Origin: Adenophora triphylla var. japonica
Lineage: Eukaryota > Streptophyta > Magnoliopsida > Asterales > Campanulaceae
Direction of reading: 5' to 3'
Length of the DNA stretch: 64,000 bases
Assembly: GCA_022495995.1 (NCBI GenBank)
Contig: JAFEMH010000339.1
Location: forward strand, 186,001-250,000
The notes beneath the pieces are model-generated. The model was not told where the DNA came from. It searched no databases and saw only the letters and a list, made by a program, of their open reading frames with translations. Below, one piece after another: positions 44,411 to 53,778 of this stretch; within the stretch, counting starts at the first letter, position 1, and every line of letters starts with the position of its first letter. A program made the translations under genes and the position numbers.

Positions 44411-44659
44411 TCTGCGTTAAAAATCAGATCTCGACGCATACAACTCTTTCAAGCACCAAACCCCACCACAACAAGATGCATTGTAACCAACAAACTCACC
44501 CGACGACTCAAAGCATCGGCAACCTTATTATGTTGCCCACTTTTGTGTCAATAACAAAAGTGAACCGTCAGAGATATGCCACCCAACGTGCATGCATCCC
44601 GTTAAGAGATTTCGACCATTCATATATTTCAAGGCTTCAAGATCGCATGAAGGATAAAC

Positions 44660-45625
44660 TCACTGTAATAAATACTGCTCCCAATGTTTGATGGCCTGAA
44701 CCACCGCATAGAATTCAAGCTCGTACGTGGTCCACTTACGTTTAGCCTCCTCAAGCTTTTGACTCATAAAAGCCACAGGTCGCTTACTCTGAATCAAAAC
44801 AGCCCCAATGCCCACAACAGAGGCATCAGTCTCCAACTCAAAAGGCTTAGAGAAATTCGGTAATACCAAAATAGGAGCACTAGTGAGTTTCTCCTTAATT
44901 AAGGCAAAACTAGCAGCAGCCTCGTCACCCCACAAGAACTTCCCCTTTTTCATACATTCAGTAATAGGAGCTACAAAAGTACTAAAGTTCTTAATGAAAC
45001 GACGGTAAAAAGTAGCAAGACCATGAAAATTGCGTACCTCACTAACTGTAGTAGGAGTAGGCCAGTCGCGAATAGCCCGAACTTTTTCTTCATCAACCTG
45101 AATCCCATCCGCAGAAACGACATACCCCAAGAACAACATCTTGTCAAGCATAAAACTGCACTTCTTGAAATTGATGTACAACTCATTCTCTCGAAGTGCC
45201 TGCAGAACCAACCGAATATGCCCAATATGCTCCTCCTCTGATTTACTAAAGATCAGTATGTCATCAAAGTAAACCACCAAAAATTTCCCATTAAAAGGCT
45301 TCAAAACCTGATTCATCAACCGCATAAAAGTGCTAGGAGCATTAGATAAGCCGAACGGCATTTGAACTCAACCACTCATAAAGCCCTCCTTGGTTTTCAA
45401 AGCGCCTTCCACTCATCACCTCGCGAACCCTCACTGATGGTACCCACTACGCAAATCAATCTTAGAGAAGATGCGAGCACCACAAAGGACATCTAGCATA
45501 TCATCAAGGCGGGAATAGGGAATCAGATTTGACAAGAATCTTGTTAATAGCCCCGCTATCAACACACATCCTCCAGAACCATCCTTCTTGGGAACAAGTA
45601 GAGCCGGAACCGCACAAGGGCTCAA
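44660..45625 (-). pseudogene. Gypsy 2 reverse transcriptase and RNase H, frame-shifted
   Basis: 45625-45431 holds the N-terminal part (VPALLVPKKDGSGG, then DDMLDVLCGARIFSKIDLRSGYHQ). After a damaged stretch, 45361-44660 holds [18 protein letters not shown], the catalytic [33 protein letters not shown], and the start of RNase H ([34 protein letters not shown]). Stops and shifts occur near 45540, 45430-45362 and at 44660. The 44411-44659 interval before the integrase frame is degraded RNase H/linker. Confidence 0.87.
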
Positions 45626-45715
45626 ACTTTCCCGAATATAACCCCGCCGTAATAATTCCTCAACCCGCGACCTCGTAATATCATGCTCACCTGGCTCAAT
45701 CTCTAGCGTGGCAAA

Positions 45716-46306
45716 TTAGTGAGGGAAGCGCCTGTGGACTAAGTCAATGTTATGCCGAATATCCCGCAACGGAGGCAACCCCGCAGGAAGTTCATCAGGC
45801 ATAATGTCCCTATACTCATCCAATAATGCTTGTAAAGTAGTAGGAACTAAACAAGTGCCATCACCCAAGCCCTTCTTGACTACATCAAAAATAACAGGCG
45901 CGTTCATAGCCTCGGAAACAAACTCCTGTGCAGTACATAGTGAAACAATAGGCTTTCGCCTAGGTTGGGCACATACAGATTTTTCACGCAATGGACACAA
46001 ATTAAAACGAGCCCCATCCTTCATAAAGCTCAAAACATTATCCAGACCCTTATGCACGACATTAAGGTCGAATTTCCATGGTCGACCCAACAAAAGATTG
46101 CAAGCATTCATATCCACAATATCACATAAGACATCATCCTTATAACGACCAATAGAAAAGGGGATAAGACATTGTTGGTGTACCTTAATGTTGTCCAAAG
46201 AATTTATCCACCCAACCGTATAAAGGCGTAGGATGCGTGCCGTCTTCTCACCCGCAATTTCTCCACCGTATCCCGCGAAATCGATTTTCGCTACTCCCAC
46301 TGCCAA
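45716..46306 (-). pseudogene. Gypsy 2 protease region
   Basis: A 196-codon frame. The retropepsin active-site part is just upstream and shifted (a VGSGSS.NVVS-like stretch near 46310). The visible frame has the conserved C-terminal protease block CNLLLGRPWKFD followed by the linker to reverse transcriptase (MPDELPAGLPPLRDIRHNIDL). It stops at 45716, where a TAG interrupts the run into reverse transcriptase. Confidence 0.75.
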
Positions 46307-46373
46307 CGATGATAGAAACTATAGAATCATTAACCTTCCCCGCGTGCGAAAAATGTTGTGACGTTCCTGATCA

Positions 46374-47427
46374 TCAGCCAGCTAGAGGGGTTGTCAACAT
46401 AAGTCTTCGAACCACCAAAGAGGAATGCTCTTCCTCGACATCGGCTTCATCATTGGGATCCTCCCAAAACTCCTGACAAGCGTCCTCATTGACATCCTCC
46501 TCACCATCATCCCTTTCAACCACATTAACAGATTTACGACTCGGACATTGGCTCGAAATATGACCCACGCCACCACACTTATAGCACTTGTCACCGTAAG
46601 ACTTAGCATAAGGATTGGTAGTCCGACGGTTAGTCGAGGTAGGCGGAGCTCGGCCACGCACGCCAAGCTGGCAGGGGCGGAGGTTGTTTTCGCTTCGGCA
46701 CTCGCTGAACCCCCAACATGTGTCTTGCCCGAATCAGAACCCACAGCAGTCGACGATTGACCCCCCAAATTACGGAACTGAGAGGGTGGCCTGAAAGTCG
46801 GTGCCAACTGACGTTCGACTGTTTGCGCTCGTTCGATAGCCTCATCCAAGAAACCGACGTAATGGAGTTCAACCCGATTACGGATATTCTGTCGTAGGCC
46901 TCAACAAAGCGAGCTGTCAATTGCGCATCCGTTTCACTCAAGTCAGTGCGAGATGACCAGTTGTGAAAATCATGGAGATAAGCATCAACCGTTCTAGCAC
47001 CTTGTTTACACTCCATGAACTTCTTGTACATAACCTGCTCAAAATTAACAGGTAGAAATCTCTGCCTCAAAGCTTGTTTCATACGGTCCCAATCATTAAT
47101 TGGTGGTCTTCCATTACAAATCAATTGGTTATTGATTTGTTTCCACCATGCAGACGCACCACCCCTTAATTTGTATGCCACATATGGGACTTTTTTCCCC
47201 TCAAACGTATTGATCAAATCAAAATATTTTTCAACTTCATCTAACCAATCAGAAAAACCAACCATGTCCAACTCACTTAAAAGAAGGGAATATCTCGCCT
47301 TGATTTTTGGTAGTTGTTCGATATTGTTCTCAATTCCTCCGCCGGCGGAGCGCGATGGAAGTGTCTCGTCTCGCGTCCCCGCAGGGATCTCACGATTGCC
47401 CGCCCGATGCCCTTGGCCGAGCCGCAA
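46374..47427 (-). pseudogene. Gypsy 2 gag with CCHC zinc knuckle, frame-shifted
   Basis: 47427-46870 encodes the retrotransposon gag core: GFSDWLDEVEKYFDLI, VAYKLRGGASAWW, WDRMKQALRQRFLP and MECKQGARTVDAYLHDF. After shifts near 46870 and 46660, the frame 46661-46374 gives the zinc knuckle CYKCGGVGHISSQC (C-x2-C-x4-H-x4-C) and an acidic stretch. N-terminal codons continue upstream in another frame to about 47590 (an RRDAQDRAARAEEHARN-like helix). Confidence 0.82.
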
Positions 47428-47627
47428 AGCTCCGTAAAGATTCCACGATTTCTCGCATGTTCTTCAGCGCGAGCGGCGCGATCCTGCGCATCTCGTTGCC
47501 GCATCCGTGAATCAACGCAAAGAAAATTCGAGGTCATTGTAGCTACGGCCGTTGCCAAGCTCATTGATACCTCCATCGTTACCGTTATTGGCCATCGTCC
47601 TAGGATCTCTCCTGCTCTGATACCAAA

Positions 47628-48158
47628 TAATGTAAACGCAGCGGAATCAATAATGATAAACAAGAAAATCAAAGGGATCTCTTGACCTTGATTCGAATCC
47701 ACGAATAAAGGGTTTAAGAACTCAAGAAGAATTCTTCTGCAGAGTTTGCAATTGAATAATAATCAAAAGTTGTCCCAAAAACAATGACCAAAGTTGTTTA
47801 AATACTTCTAAAACCCTAAGCAACAAATACTAAAGCAAAGGACTAAAATGCCCCCAAGTTTGAAAACCACATACTCAGTAATTGAATAAAACGTAAACAA
47901 GAAATCAATCAACGACGCCAACAACGACGCGAGGCAGGCGCCCAACCTAGTCCCAGGCGGGCGCATGAAAGACCGCAACTTCTCCCATGGTTGGTCGAGC
48001 TTGAGGCGGCCGCATGGATGCAAAGGGCGGGCCGCTGCACGGACAACCGAATCAAGCCCCACGGCCGAAGCCAATTTGAGGCGCCGCTGTGCGGCTCGCG
48101 GGCGTGCGCATCAACAACCCTAACAACAGAAGACGTTTCCTCCTTACCCGCTACATCA
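47628..48158 (-). repeat. Gypsy 2 5' LTR
   Basis: 531 bp and about 95% like the other LTR by eye. Differences cluster in the GC modules (47933-48110), whose first three centres keep the 23 and 49 bp spacing while the fourth and fifth are rearranged. Confidence 0.88.
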
Positions 48159-48442
48159 AGATGAGAGAGAGGGGAATGGAGAGAGACAACCGATGACGAA
48201 AAGAGGAGGAGATGAGAGCAAGTCATCGCAGGTCGCCGGAGGGAGTGGGTAGCCGAGAGGTGAGAGGGTTTAGAGAGAGAAAGGGGAGAGTATGTGTGTG
48301 TGTGAGGCCTTTTGATTTGATGATTACAATTTTGTCCCCATCATACATATGCTTGCTTTTAGGAATGAGGGACATTTTTGTCTTAAAATATTAGGCTGCT
48401 TGTTAAGATACCCTTGAAGGGGGTATCCTAACAAAACTCATA

Positions 48443-48693
48443 CTCCCTCCATTCCACAATTCTACGCACTTTTTGTGTCGGCGCGAGAATTAACGTAAAA
48501 GGTGATAAAGGTAATGTGTTGTGAGTGTAAAAGTAAAATATGAGAGAGAATGAGTGGAGAGAATAGTAAATTTGAAAAGTCACATGGAAGTAGAGAGATA
48601 ATGCGGCCTCATTTCTATTTTTGTGAAAAGCCAAGTAGACATTATAAACGTCCAAAAGGGATCTTTTTACGAATTATTGTGGGACGGAGGGAG
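48443..48693. mobile_element. Stowaway MITE
   Basis: 251 bp, ends CTCCCTCCATTCCAC and (reverse complement) CTCCCTCCGTCCCAC, flanked by TA on both sides (48441-48442 and 48694-48695). The interior has GAGAGAATGAGTGGAGAGAA-type sequence common to this family. It separates the fold-back element's right arm from another inverted relative (48694-48853). Confidence 0.9.
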
Positions 48694-48853
48694 TATATAT
48701 ATAGGAGTACCTTAACAACTAACTTATTTTTTTTTACCAAAATACCCCTTCTTTATTTTTAGTTCATGTATAAGATGAAAAAACATTTTAATTATAAAAC
48801 ATGGGGCCACTTGTTAAGATATTCTTGAAAGAAAAGGGTATCCTAACAAAACC
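48694..48853 (-). repeat. Additional inverted copy of the fold-back element's outer arm
   Basis: The reverse complement matches the left arm from GGGTTTTGTTAGGATACCC through TTAACAAGTGGCCCCAT, the TTTTTAGTTCATGTA block and GTTGTTAAGGTACTCCTATATATA. It retains the MITE target TTAACAAG without the insertion. It ends about 95 bp before the ATL start codon. Confidence 0.75.
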
Positions 48854-48949
48854 CATTAAATAAAAACATACTCGTATTGAACTATATACTTATAATAAGT
48901 TAGAAATTCCAATTAACCTCTCACACATAAAATTAAATTTTGGTCTTCC

Positions 48950-49429
48950 ATGGAAGACAATGCCACCAAAATCGTAGGTCTCTCGCCCCTCACGGTTGCC
49001 ATAATTGCCATCATCTCCGCCGTCACCGTCCTCTTAATCTACCACTTCCTCGTCGTCCGTCTATGCAGCTCAACCCTTCAAGTTACCCGCCCACCCGACG
49101 GCCTGCCCCACCTGCACTTCCGGGACTCAGCAACCGGCGCTGACGACCTCGAGATGAGCCTGGAGACTTCAATTGCGGAGCTCCTTCCGGCGTACAAGTA
49201 CACCAAAGATATTGGGTTGGTCTCGAAAACCCAAGACAAGACTTGTGCGGTTTGCTTGTGCGAGTTCGTTGAAGGTGAAGAGGTTCGGATCTTACCCGAA
49301 TGTTTGCACCCGTTTCATGTTCCGTGTATAGATATGTGGCTTCATTCTCATTCTAGTTGCCCTTTGTGTCGTGCCGATACGCCCAACCGGATATTTGAAC
49401 GCCGGTTAGTGCAGCCCGACGGTGGGTGA
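48950..49429 (+). CDS. RING-H2 finger protein of the ATL family (probable E3 ubiquitin ligase)
   Basis: An intronless frame of 159 codons, from an ATG with a fitting CC-ATGG context to a TGA at 49427. Residues ~14-36 form one hydrophobic membrane span. The RING-H2 domain lies at residues 99-140 with ligands C99, C102, C118, H120, H123, C126, C137 and C140, spaced C-x2-C-x15-C-x-H-x2-H-x2-C-x10-C-x2-C, and the ATL-typical W130. A degenerate GLD-like segment (ETSIAELLP) precedes it. Size, order and lack of introns match plant ATL proteins, membrane-bound E3 ligases that receive E2-ubiquitin and often act in defence or growth signalling. Specific substrates are not deducible. The promoter space between the transposon arm and the ATG is only ~95 bp, and a PIF element begins 260 bp after the stop. 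Confidence 0.93.
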   Translation: MEDNATKIVGLSPLTVAIIAIISAVTVLLIYHFLVVRLCSSTLQVTRPPDGLPHLHFRDSATGADDLEMSLETSIAELLPAYKYTKDIGLVSKTQDKTCAVCLCEFVEGEEVRILPECLHPFHVPCIDMWLHSHSSCPLCRADTPNRIFERRLVQPDGG

Positions 49430-49688
49430 TAGACTGACAGAGACGGGATCGTTGACGGAATATTTGAGTTTGAGATTGTAGGATTTTGTTTTTGGACCCA
49501 CTCGTTTCTTGCTTCAAATTCAAACAATGCAGGCCGGCTTTATTTGCTGGAAATTATTAGATTTTAATTTTAAAGATTATTTTTGACTTATTTTTTGTAG
49601 TAGCAAAATCTAGAAATAAAGGGTATTAATCGACTCCTAACAAAAACTTACATTCCCTTTGTTCAAAAACATTACGCCGCCCAACTAA
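49430..49688 (+). other. Presumed 3' UTR of the ATL gene
   Basis: A/T-rich DNA with T-rich and AATAAA-like words (AAATAAAGG near 49612). It ends at the TAA target site of the PIF element. Confidence 0.5.
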
Positions 49689-50039
49689 GGGTGGGTTTGA
49701 CATTGCTTCTAATTATTTGAAAGTGATTCTTAATAATTGATTTCAGTAAAAGTGATTGTTCAAATCTCAATACTGTGTTTGGCTTACAATTTTGAAAAGT
49801 GATTTTATGTCAAAAGTGATTTTCAAATATGTTTGGCTACCACATTATATAAATGATTATAAACTTTATAACGACTAAAATACCCCTACACATTTAAACT
49901 CATAAAAATCCTCCTAAATTATAAAAAAGATAACATATTAATTTGAAAAATATAAAATAAAATGTAATATTGTTCAATCAAAATAGAACTTCATATAAAA
50001 GAAAGCATAATGTTTATTAGCTACTAGATGTTGCAATTT

Positions 50040-51120
50040 GTATTGCCAGCTGATCGCGGAATTCATCCATTTCTCGTTCATCTGCAACTACTTGAGGATA
50101 GATTATGTGCTCTAGATTATAGTCTCCTACGGTACAAACTCGTGACGTCTCTCATAATCGCGAAATACTTTATCTCGATTTTGATTTTTCTTGATATAAT
50201 TATGGAGAGCCATTGAAGCACATACTACAAAGAACTTGCACATCAAAGTTAAATGAGCGCATGTCATTTAATATCCTCCATCGAGCTTTCCACACTCCAA
50301 AGCTACGCTCGATTACGCTTCTCAATGAAGAGTGAGCGTGGTTGAATTTCTCTTGTGTGTTCGTGGGCTGTTGTCCCCCGCGACGAAAATCAAAGTGTGT
50401 GGTACCTCTCTCCCTTTATATGGAGCCAAGTAACCCTTAGTATTTGGGTAGCCCGCATCGACCAAATAGTACTTTTCTCGCACATATATTGAAAACAATT
50501 ATTATAGTAATTATAAAAGTTATATATATTAAACTAATGTAATGAGTAATACTAACCTCCTACAGGGTGTGGAAAATTTAATTCTGGATTTCTTCGTGCT
50601 TCGTTAAAAATACGTGTATCATGAAAGCACTACCTCCCCACCTGTGCCATACAAATGTAAAGCACATATCAAAGTCACAAATAGCCATTACATTTTGAGT
50701 TGGATATCCTTTTCTCCCTATATATGGAACTTGTTCATTTGACGGGAGAATCGCTTTCACATGTGTCCCATCAATTGCACCAATACAATCCTGAAAATAT
50801 TAGTGTAAATCACTATCTTTTAAGCAAGTTTACATAATAATAGTGTCAAACTCACTAACCTTGAAATGTGGCCAATATTTGTCATTATTGCGAATGTGTT
50901 CTGGAACGGAGTTGAAATTTTCAGGTGGCTTGATCATATCAAGTGATAATGCGATAACTGCTTCAAGAACATAATGAAAATGCCTACTTATTGTCTCCCC
51001 AGAGTGTTGAAAACGCTCCTGCAACATTCTATTACTATGTCCATGTCCGAGAACCACCAAAAAAATTGCAACTTGTTCTTCCGTGCTGAATGCACTTAGA
51101 TTGAGAAAATATTGAGGCAT
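50040..51120 (-). pseudogene. PIF/Harbinger (HARBI1-like, DDE) transposase
   Basis: Exon 1 (51120-50860) starts MPQYFLNLSAFSTEEQ and carries the helical region SNRMLQERFQHSGETISRHF. An intron with GT...AG ends (50859-50791) separates it from exon 2. Exon 2 opens with GAIDGTHVKA, containing the first catalytic Asp. IGRKGYPTQNVMAICDFDM holds the second and YYLVDAGYPN (near 50490) the third acidic position. The ALHNYI-type end is near 50195. Shifts occur near 50590, 50400 and 50330, so the full nuclease is not encoded in one frame. The enzyme would cut at TWA targets. Confidence 0.88.
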
Positions 51121-51189
51121 TTCACCCGAGTTTGGCGCCCAAGCTCTAGCTCCAAAGTGGCGCCTACGTCCATGAACAACTCATCTAAT

Positions 51190-51717
51190 TCAAAGCAATG
51201 CTCCAAACCTTTCTCCCTAAACTTTGCACACTTAGGATTTCTCTCGCATGTGTTTTAACTCTTTGTTACTAAACACTTAACTTTTTACGAAAATATATTA
51301 AGAAACTAAAATTTTACGCACCTGTATTTTGTTGTTCCACCACTCATCAGATGCATCTATTGTCTTTTTTTTAGCGTCCCATCCAAGTCCTGTTTCCTTT
51401 CCAACAAGTGATTCCCATACAAGCCACTCTTTTTTCATGCTATCCCAGTGATTCTTGAGTTGTAACCTATTATAATTCCTTCCTGTTTTTTGGGCAAATT
51501 TTTTTTGTATATTATTCCACCCAACTCTATTAAAATGACTTGATGGCCTATTACCAGCTCGTACCTCATCAAGACATAAGTTAATAAAAGTCTTGTGGCT
51601 TTCAGGATTCCAAGTAGCATTAATCTTTACAATAGGGTTTCCTGTTTTATTAGCATCCGCATTTTCCAAACCAGATGCATTTTGCATAGCGGATGAACCC
51701 ATTTGATAATTATTCAT
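51190..51717 (-). CDS. Myb/SANT-like DNA-binding protein of the PIF/Harbinger element
   Basis: The Met at 51717 opens 139 codons with the plant Myb/SANT-like domain (PF12776 type): WNPESHKTFINLCLDEVRAGNRP, HFNRVGWNNIQKKF, LKNHWDSMKKEWLVWESL, GLGWDAKKKTIDASDEWWNNKI. This domain is found in the DNA-binding partner of Harbinger transposases. Downstream of an intron-like stretch, a second segment (about 51253-51110) adds CAKFREKGLEHCFELDELF and then overlaps the transposase start in a different frame. One precursor RNA may therefore encode both proteins. Confidence 0.85.
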
Positions 51718-52935
51718 TTCACTGAAAAATATGCTCTAAATGCAAACAAGTGGCTTATGCTCCACTTAAATCTGTAACATTTGTCAATTTGTCCAGATTA
51801 ACTAACACCCCAGCAAACAAAAATCAGAGAAAAACCACCAGCAAAACAGCACTTAATAAAGTCCTTGACACCCTGTTGTTGCCTCCCATGACCCTCTCCC
51901 TCTCTTTAATTTTTCTTGCAAACACCAGCAAAACAACTACAATAGCAGGAACTTTATGGCAATTCTAATATCAAGAAGTTTTCACTTTTTAGTTAAAGGT
52001 TATAGATAAAAGAATAAAAAGAAGGAACTGTACTCATAGATAAAGAGAATATATAAATTGTGGACAATGACTCATGTAAGAAGATAGAATTGGGAAAGCA
52101 ATAAAAGCAAGGAAAGTAAAAAAAAAAACATCAGCACATGATGGTCCTTCAATCTAACAAAGTAAAAAAACATCAGCACAGATGGTAGAAGAAATTTTGC
52201 ACTTAAAGCCTTAAATAGTTAGAGAAGTAACTGGATCCAAAATTACAGACCAATAAAGAAATTTTGCACTTAAACTGGAAGATACAAACAACAACAAAGC
52301 CTTAAACAGACTTTTAAGTCTTAATATTAATCTATGCAATACATTGTGCAGGAATTCCAAGGGCTATGAACTGGCAAAGAAGTTCAACACTAAAATGAAT
52401 TTGGATCAGGCATACATACAAACACTTGGTGTGCACTAAGAATCATGTTCTACAAGTATTCAATACACAATTACCATCTTCCTAATCAACTATGGTACCA
52501 AATACAATCAAAACAAACATGACAAATACCATCAAAACAAACATGAATTACGATCTGAAAGAACAAGCAAATTGTAAATTGAATAGAAAATTAAGGGAGA
52601 AATAAACTAACCTCAGAGAGATGGTAGAACCAACGGTTGTTTGAAATTGATTTTGGCAGAGACGAGAAGGAAGGTTAAATAACGTTGCATTGAAATCCAT
52701 AGAAGGAAAGAAGGAAGGGTAAATCAAGGATTTGATTTTCTTGATTTTTTTTATGCAGAAAACGTGATTTTCTCGGACGCGAAAGCTTGGATTGAGCAGA
52801 TTCACGGAGAACGCAATATTTCACGGAATTTTGGATTTGAAAGTGATCGCAAATTGATCCTCCAAACACTCTTTCGCGTCGAGGTCGGAAGTGGCCGCGC
52901 GATTTGCCCATTTCAACGCATTGCCAAACCCACTC
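51718..52935 (-). other. PIF/Harbinger 5' region
   Basis: About 1.2 kb upstream of the Myb-like gene, with intron/leader-like A/T-rich DNA. The reverse strand of 52620-52910 is richer in GC and includes likely leader sequence and a promoter near the right TIR. No additional ORF is supported. Confidence 0.45.
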
Positions 52936-52945
52936 TAAAAAATAT

Positions 52946-53215
52946 ACTCCCTCCGTCCCACCTCAAATGGTCCATCTATAAATTTTACGGTTTTTAAGAA
53001 AAATAAATAAAGTGGATAAAAATTAGAGAAGAGAGAATGTAAAAGTTAAATGTGTGGTAGGGAATAGGAGAGAGAATGTAAAAGTTAAAAATATTTAATA
53101 GAAGAGAGAATGAGTGGGAGAGATAGTAAGTTAAAGTGGATATAATAAATGGTTTTTTTGTAAATATATGAAGATGATAAGAGTATAAATATATGTAAAA
53201 CTTTCCATTTAAGGA
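52946..53215. mobile_element. Stowaway-like MITE remnant
   Basis: CTCCCTCCGTCCCACCTCAAATGG at 52946 follows a TA, and the interior has the AGAGAGAATG words of the family. The right terminus is eroded (only a CCATTTAAGG-like partner near 53205), so the extent is approximate. Confidence 0.45.
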
Positions 53216-53778
53216 ATTCGATCAATTGAAATTTTTATCGCCCCAAAAAGCGAAAGCCGAATCAATGAGCGTGGACGATGAAAGACTATTTTCATCTTTT
53301 TGGATTTTTCTCTATAAATTATATTATATTTTAAGAAAAATAATTTTTTTTAATATTTTTTAATTAATAAGACGTACTTGCATATTTACAATAACTATCT
53401 ATTAAGAATTTTGTATTTCATTTTTTCTTTTATACCTCACTTTTTATACTCTGTCCAAAATAAAAGTGTGCCTTATAGTAGTGAGATGGAAGGCGTATTT
53501 TGGATTCGGCACCCATGACTTTTGCTGTTATGCTTCTACGTAAAAATTAACTTATCTATATAAAATTTCACTACAAAATGTTAAACATTTGTGATGCATG
53601 TAATAAACACATGTAAATTATTTCTATACGTCTGTAACAATATAGTAGTACACATTATATTTCCCTTACGAATGTAAAAATAGAGTACAAGATATCTGCT
53701 CAATTTTCTCATGTGTTAGCTCCTAGACTAAGGAGTTAACAAATGTAAATCATTTTTATTGTTATTGTTTATACAACT
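53216..53778. other. A/T-rich spacer, no gene seen
   Basis: About 560 bp before the Tat-type element. Nothing recognisable on either strand. Confidence 0.5.

Larger units (their letters stand above)
42679..48158 (-). mobile_element. Gypsy 2: complete Ty3/Gypsy retrotransposon (decayed)
   Basis: 5480 bp with LTRs 42679-43208 and 47628-48158 and TSD AGATG (42674-42678 and 48159-48163). Read leftwards from the right LTR: tRNA-iMet primer site (reverse complement of TGGTATCAGAGC at about 47613-47624), gag with CCHC knuckle, protease, reverse transcriptase, RNase H, integrase, polypurine tract, LTR. The lineage appears chromovirus-like from the integrase tail ([17 protein letters not shown]), but no chromodomain is visible. 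It is inserted in the fold-back element. Confidence 0.92.
42028..48432. mobile_element. Fold-back/MULE-like element split by Gypsy 2 and a hAT MITE
   Basis: 42028-42678 and 48164-48432 are inverted counterparts. Both begin, from outside, with TTTTGTTAGGATACCCCC, then TTAACAAG, then ATTTTAAGAC, then GATGGGGACAAAATT, then AAAGGCCTCACACAC, then the CT-rich CCACTCCCTCCGGCGACC. Removing Gypsy 2 and the MITE leaves an element of about 0.7 kb made mostly of the two arms. 48694-48853 is a further inverted relative of the left arm. No transposase or confirmed TSD was seen. Confidence 0.65.
49689..52935 (-). mobile_element. PIF/Harbinger transposon, full length
   Basis: The 3247-bp element has ends GGGTGGGTTTGACATTGC and (reverse complement of right end) GAGTGGGTTTGGCAATGC, and a TSD TAA (49686-49688 and 52936-52938). 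It encodes, leftwards, a Myb/SANT-like protein (51717-51190) and a HARBI1-type transposase (51120-50040). These are the two functions this superfamily needs. A few shifts and stops suggest a recently inactivated copy. Confidence 0.9.
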
